Assembly (NCBI GenBank): GCA_016840305.1 | Contig: JAEOSP010000763.1 | Coordinates: forward strand, 1-6,057 | Direction of reading: 5' to 3' | Source of the DNA: Candidatus Hodarchaeota archaeon | Lineage (GTDB): Archaea; Asgardarchaeota; Heimdallarchaeia; Hodarchaeales; Hodarchaeaceae | Length of the DNA stretch: 6,057 bases | Shown here: piece after piece, positions 5,249 through 6,057 of the stretch | Layout: each line of letters starts with the position of its first letter | Numbering within the stretch: the first letter of the stretch is position 1 | Notes under the pieces: model-generated | The model's input: only the letters and a program-made list of their open reading frames with translations | What the model was told of the DNA's origin: nothing | The model's database searches: none | Made by a program: the position numbers and the translations under genes

Positions 5249-6057
5249 ATGTCAGAGAAAATCGAAGAACGAATCGCCGAAAAAGAAGCAGAAATGGCTA
5301 AAATGCAATATAATAAAGCAACAGAGGCTCATTTTGGAACTTTGAAGGCTCAAATTGCTCAACTTCGTTCTGAACTCGTTGATAGGGCAATGAAATCGAA
5401 GAAAAAGGGATCAGGATTTTCAATTAAGAAACATGGTGATGCAACAGTCATTCTGCTAGGCTTTCCATCCGTTGGCAAGTCTACCTTACTTAATGCTATT
5501 ACAAATAAGGAAAGTAAAGTTGCTGCTTATGATTTTACCACTCTTGATGCTATTCCTGGAATGATGGAATATGATGGTAAATATAAAGGGGCAAGGATTC
5601 AAATCATTGATCTACCTGGAGTTATTGAAGGTGGAGCCTCAGGAAAGGGTAGAGGGCGTGAAGTGTTCGCTGCAGTTCGGAATGCAAATCTTATTGTTGT
5701 CCTTCTTGACGTTCGAAGGCCTGATCATCTTACTAAAATTCTTAACGAACTCTGGAAGGCAAATATTCGTTTGGACCAATATCCCCCACAGATCAAGATA
5801 ATTCGTCGTAATTATGGTGGAATAAACATTTCTGGATTCAGATATGGATTATCGGATGTAGAAATTGCTAACGTTTTCCGTGCATATAAGATAACAAATG
5901 CCGATGTATACCTTCCAAATGATCCTAATTTGACTATTGAGCAGATTATTGACGTAGTGGCGGATAATCGTCGATATATTCCTTCACTGATTGTTGTCAA
6001 TAAAATGGATCTAGCTAATGAGGGAGATTTGCATCGGTTTGAAAAGCGAATTGGACG
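5249..6057 (+). CDS. DRG-family GTPase (Obg/DRG superfamily), 3' end outside window
   Basis: DRG proteins are ribosome-associated GTPases conserved in archaea and eukaryotes (DRG1/DRG2, yeast Rbg1/Rbg2) with a translation-related role. The 269 visible residues show the family order. A charged helical N-terminus (1-60: MSEKIEERIAEKEAEMAK onward) precedes the G domain: G1 GFPSVGKST (71-79), G2 region FTTLDAIPG (96-104, T97/T98), G3 DLPGVIEG (121-128), then GKGRGREV typical of Obg/DRG. The insertion with RRNYGGINISG (about 186-196) and the NADVYLP strand are DRG-specific, and G4 is NKMD (251-254). A usual length near 365 residues implies that G5 and the C-terminal TGS domain lie beyond the window. 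ATG at 5249 starts the expected basic/acidic helix with no in-frame upstream extension needed. No truncation signs inside the visible part. Confidence 0.95.
   Translation, partial: MSEKIEERIAEKEAEMAKMQYNKATEAHFGTLKAQIAQLRSELVDRAMKSKKKGSGFSIKKHGDATVILLGFPSVGKSTLLNAITNKESKVAAYDFTTLDAIPGMMEYDGKYKGARIQIIDLPGVIEGGASGKGRGREVFAAVRNANLIVVLLDVRRPDHLTKILNELWKANIRLDQYPPQIKIIRRNYGGINISGFRYGLSDVEIANVFRAYKITNADVYLPNDPNLTIEQIIDVVADNRRYIPSLIVVNKMDLANEGDLHRFEKRIG

Noticed and set aside
5571..5801. Alternative plus-strand frame inside the GTPase
   Set aside because: It overlaps the G3 region of the DRG gene, whose motifs are all in the other frame.

Overview
The window is AT-rich (by eye roughly one third G+C) and looks archaeal. 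The strongest pointer is the partial gene at the right end, a DRG-type GTPase (archaeal/eukaryotic family). Promoters look like TATA boxes rather than -35/-10 pairs. The GTPase has no Shine-Dalgarno motif, while several minus-strand genes do. A clear kynureninase closer in sequence to the human enzyme than to typical bacterial ones would fit an Asgard archaeon, for example a Heimdallarchaeia-like lineage for which an oxygen-dependent kynurenine pathway has been reported. That placement is an inference and was not tested.

Layout. At 1-132 (+) lies the cut-off end of a B12-binding-type radical SAM gene that stops far too early for the family. From 3807 down to 171 on the minus strand runs a compact gene row: kynureninase (3807-2533), a small conserved-looking but unrecognised 104-aa protein (2435-2121), a fold-type I PLP aminotransferase (2104-983) and a 271-aa protein with a kinase-like C-terminal half (986-171). 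Spacing is 97 nt, then 16 nt, then a 4-nt TTGA overlap, so the last three genes are almost certainly co-transcribed and probably translationally coupled. Between kynureninase and the 104-aa gene, overlapping the kynureninase 3' end in another frame, is a short open stretch whose translation resembles the C-terminus of the 104-aa protein; it is probably a decayed tandem copy.

Upstream (3893-4137, minus) is a frameshifted C-terminal half of a GNAT acetyltransferase, unannotatable as an intact ORF. It abuts the stop codon of an intact Ntn-type isoaspartyl peptidase/L-asparaginase (5073-4138, minus). A 175-bp divergent intergenic region with a plausible TATA element for each side separates it from the DRG GTPase (5249 to beyond the window, +).

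Functionally, two adjacent PLP enzymes (a kynureninase-type hydrolase with an altered substrate loop and a capreomycidine-synthase-like aminotransferase), an unknown small protein and a kinase-like protein form a plausible amino-acid-modifying cassette of unknown product. The surrounding decay (truncated radical SAM, frameshifted GNAT, duplicated small-gene remnant) indicates a locus that has been rearranged. No tRNA, rRNA, CRISPR array or insertion sequence was seen.
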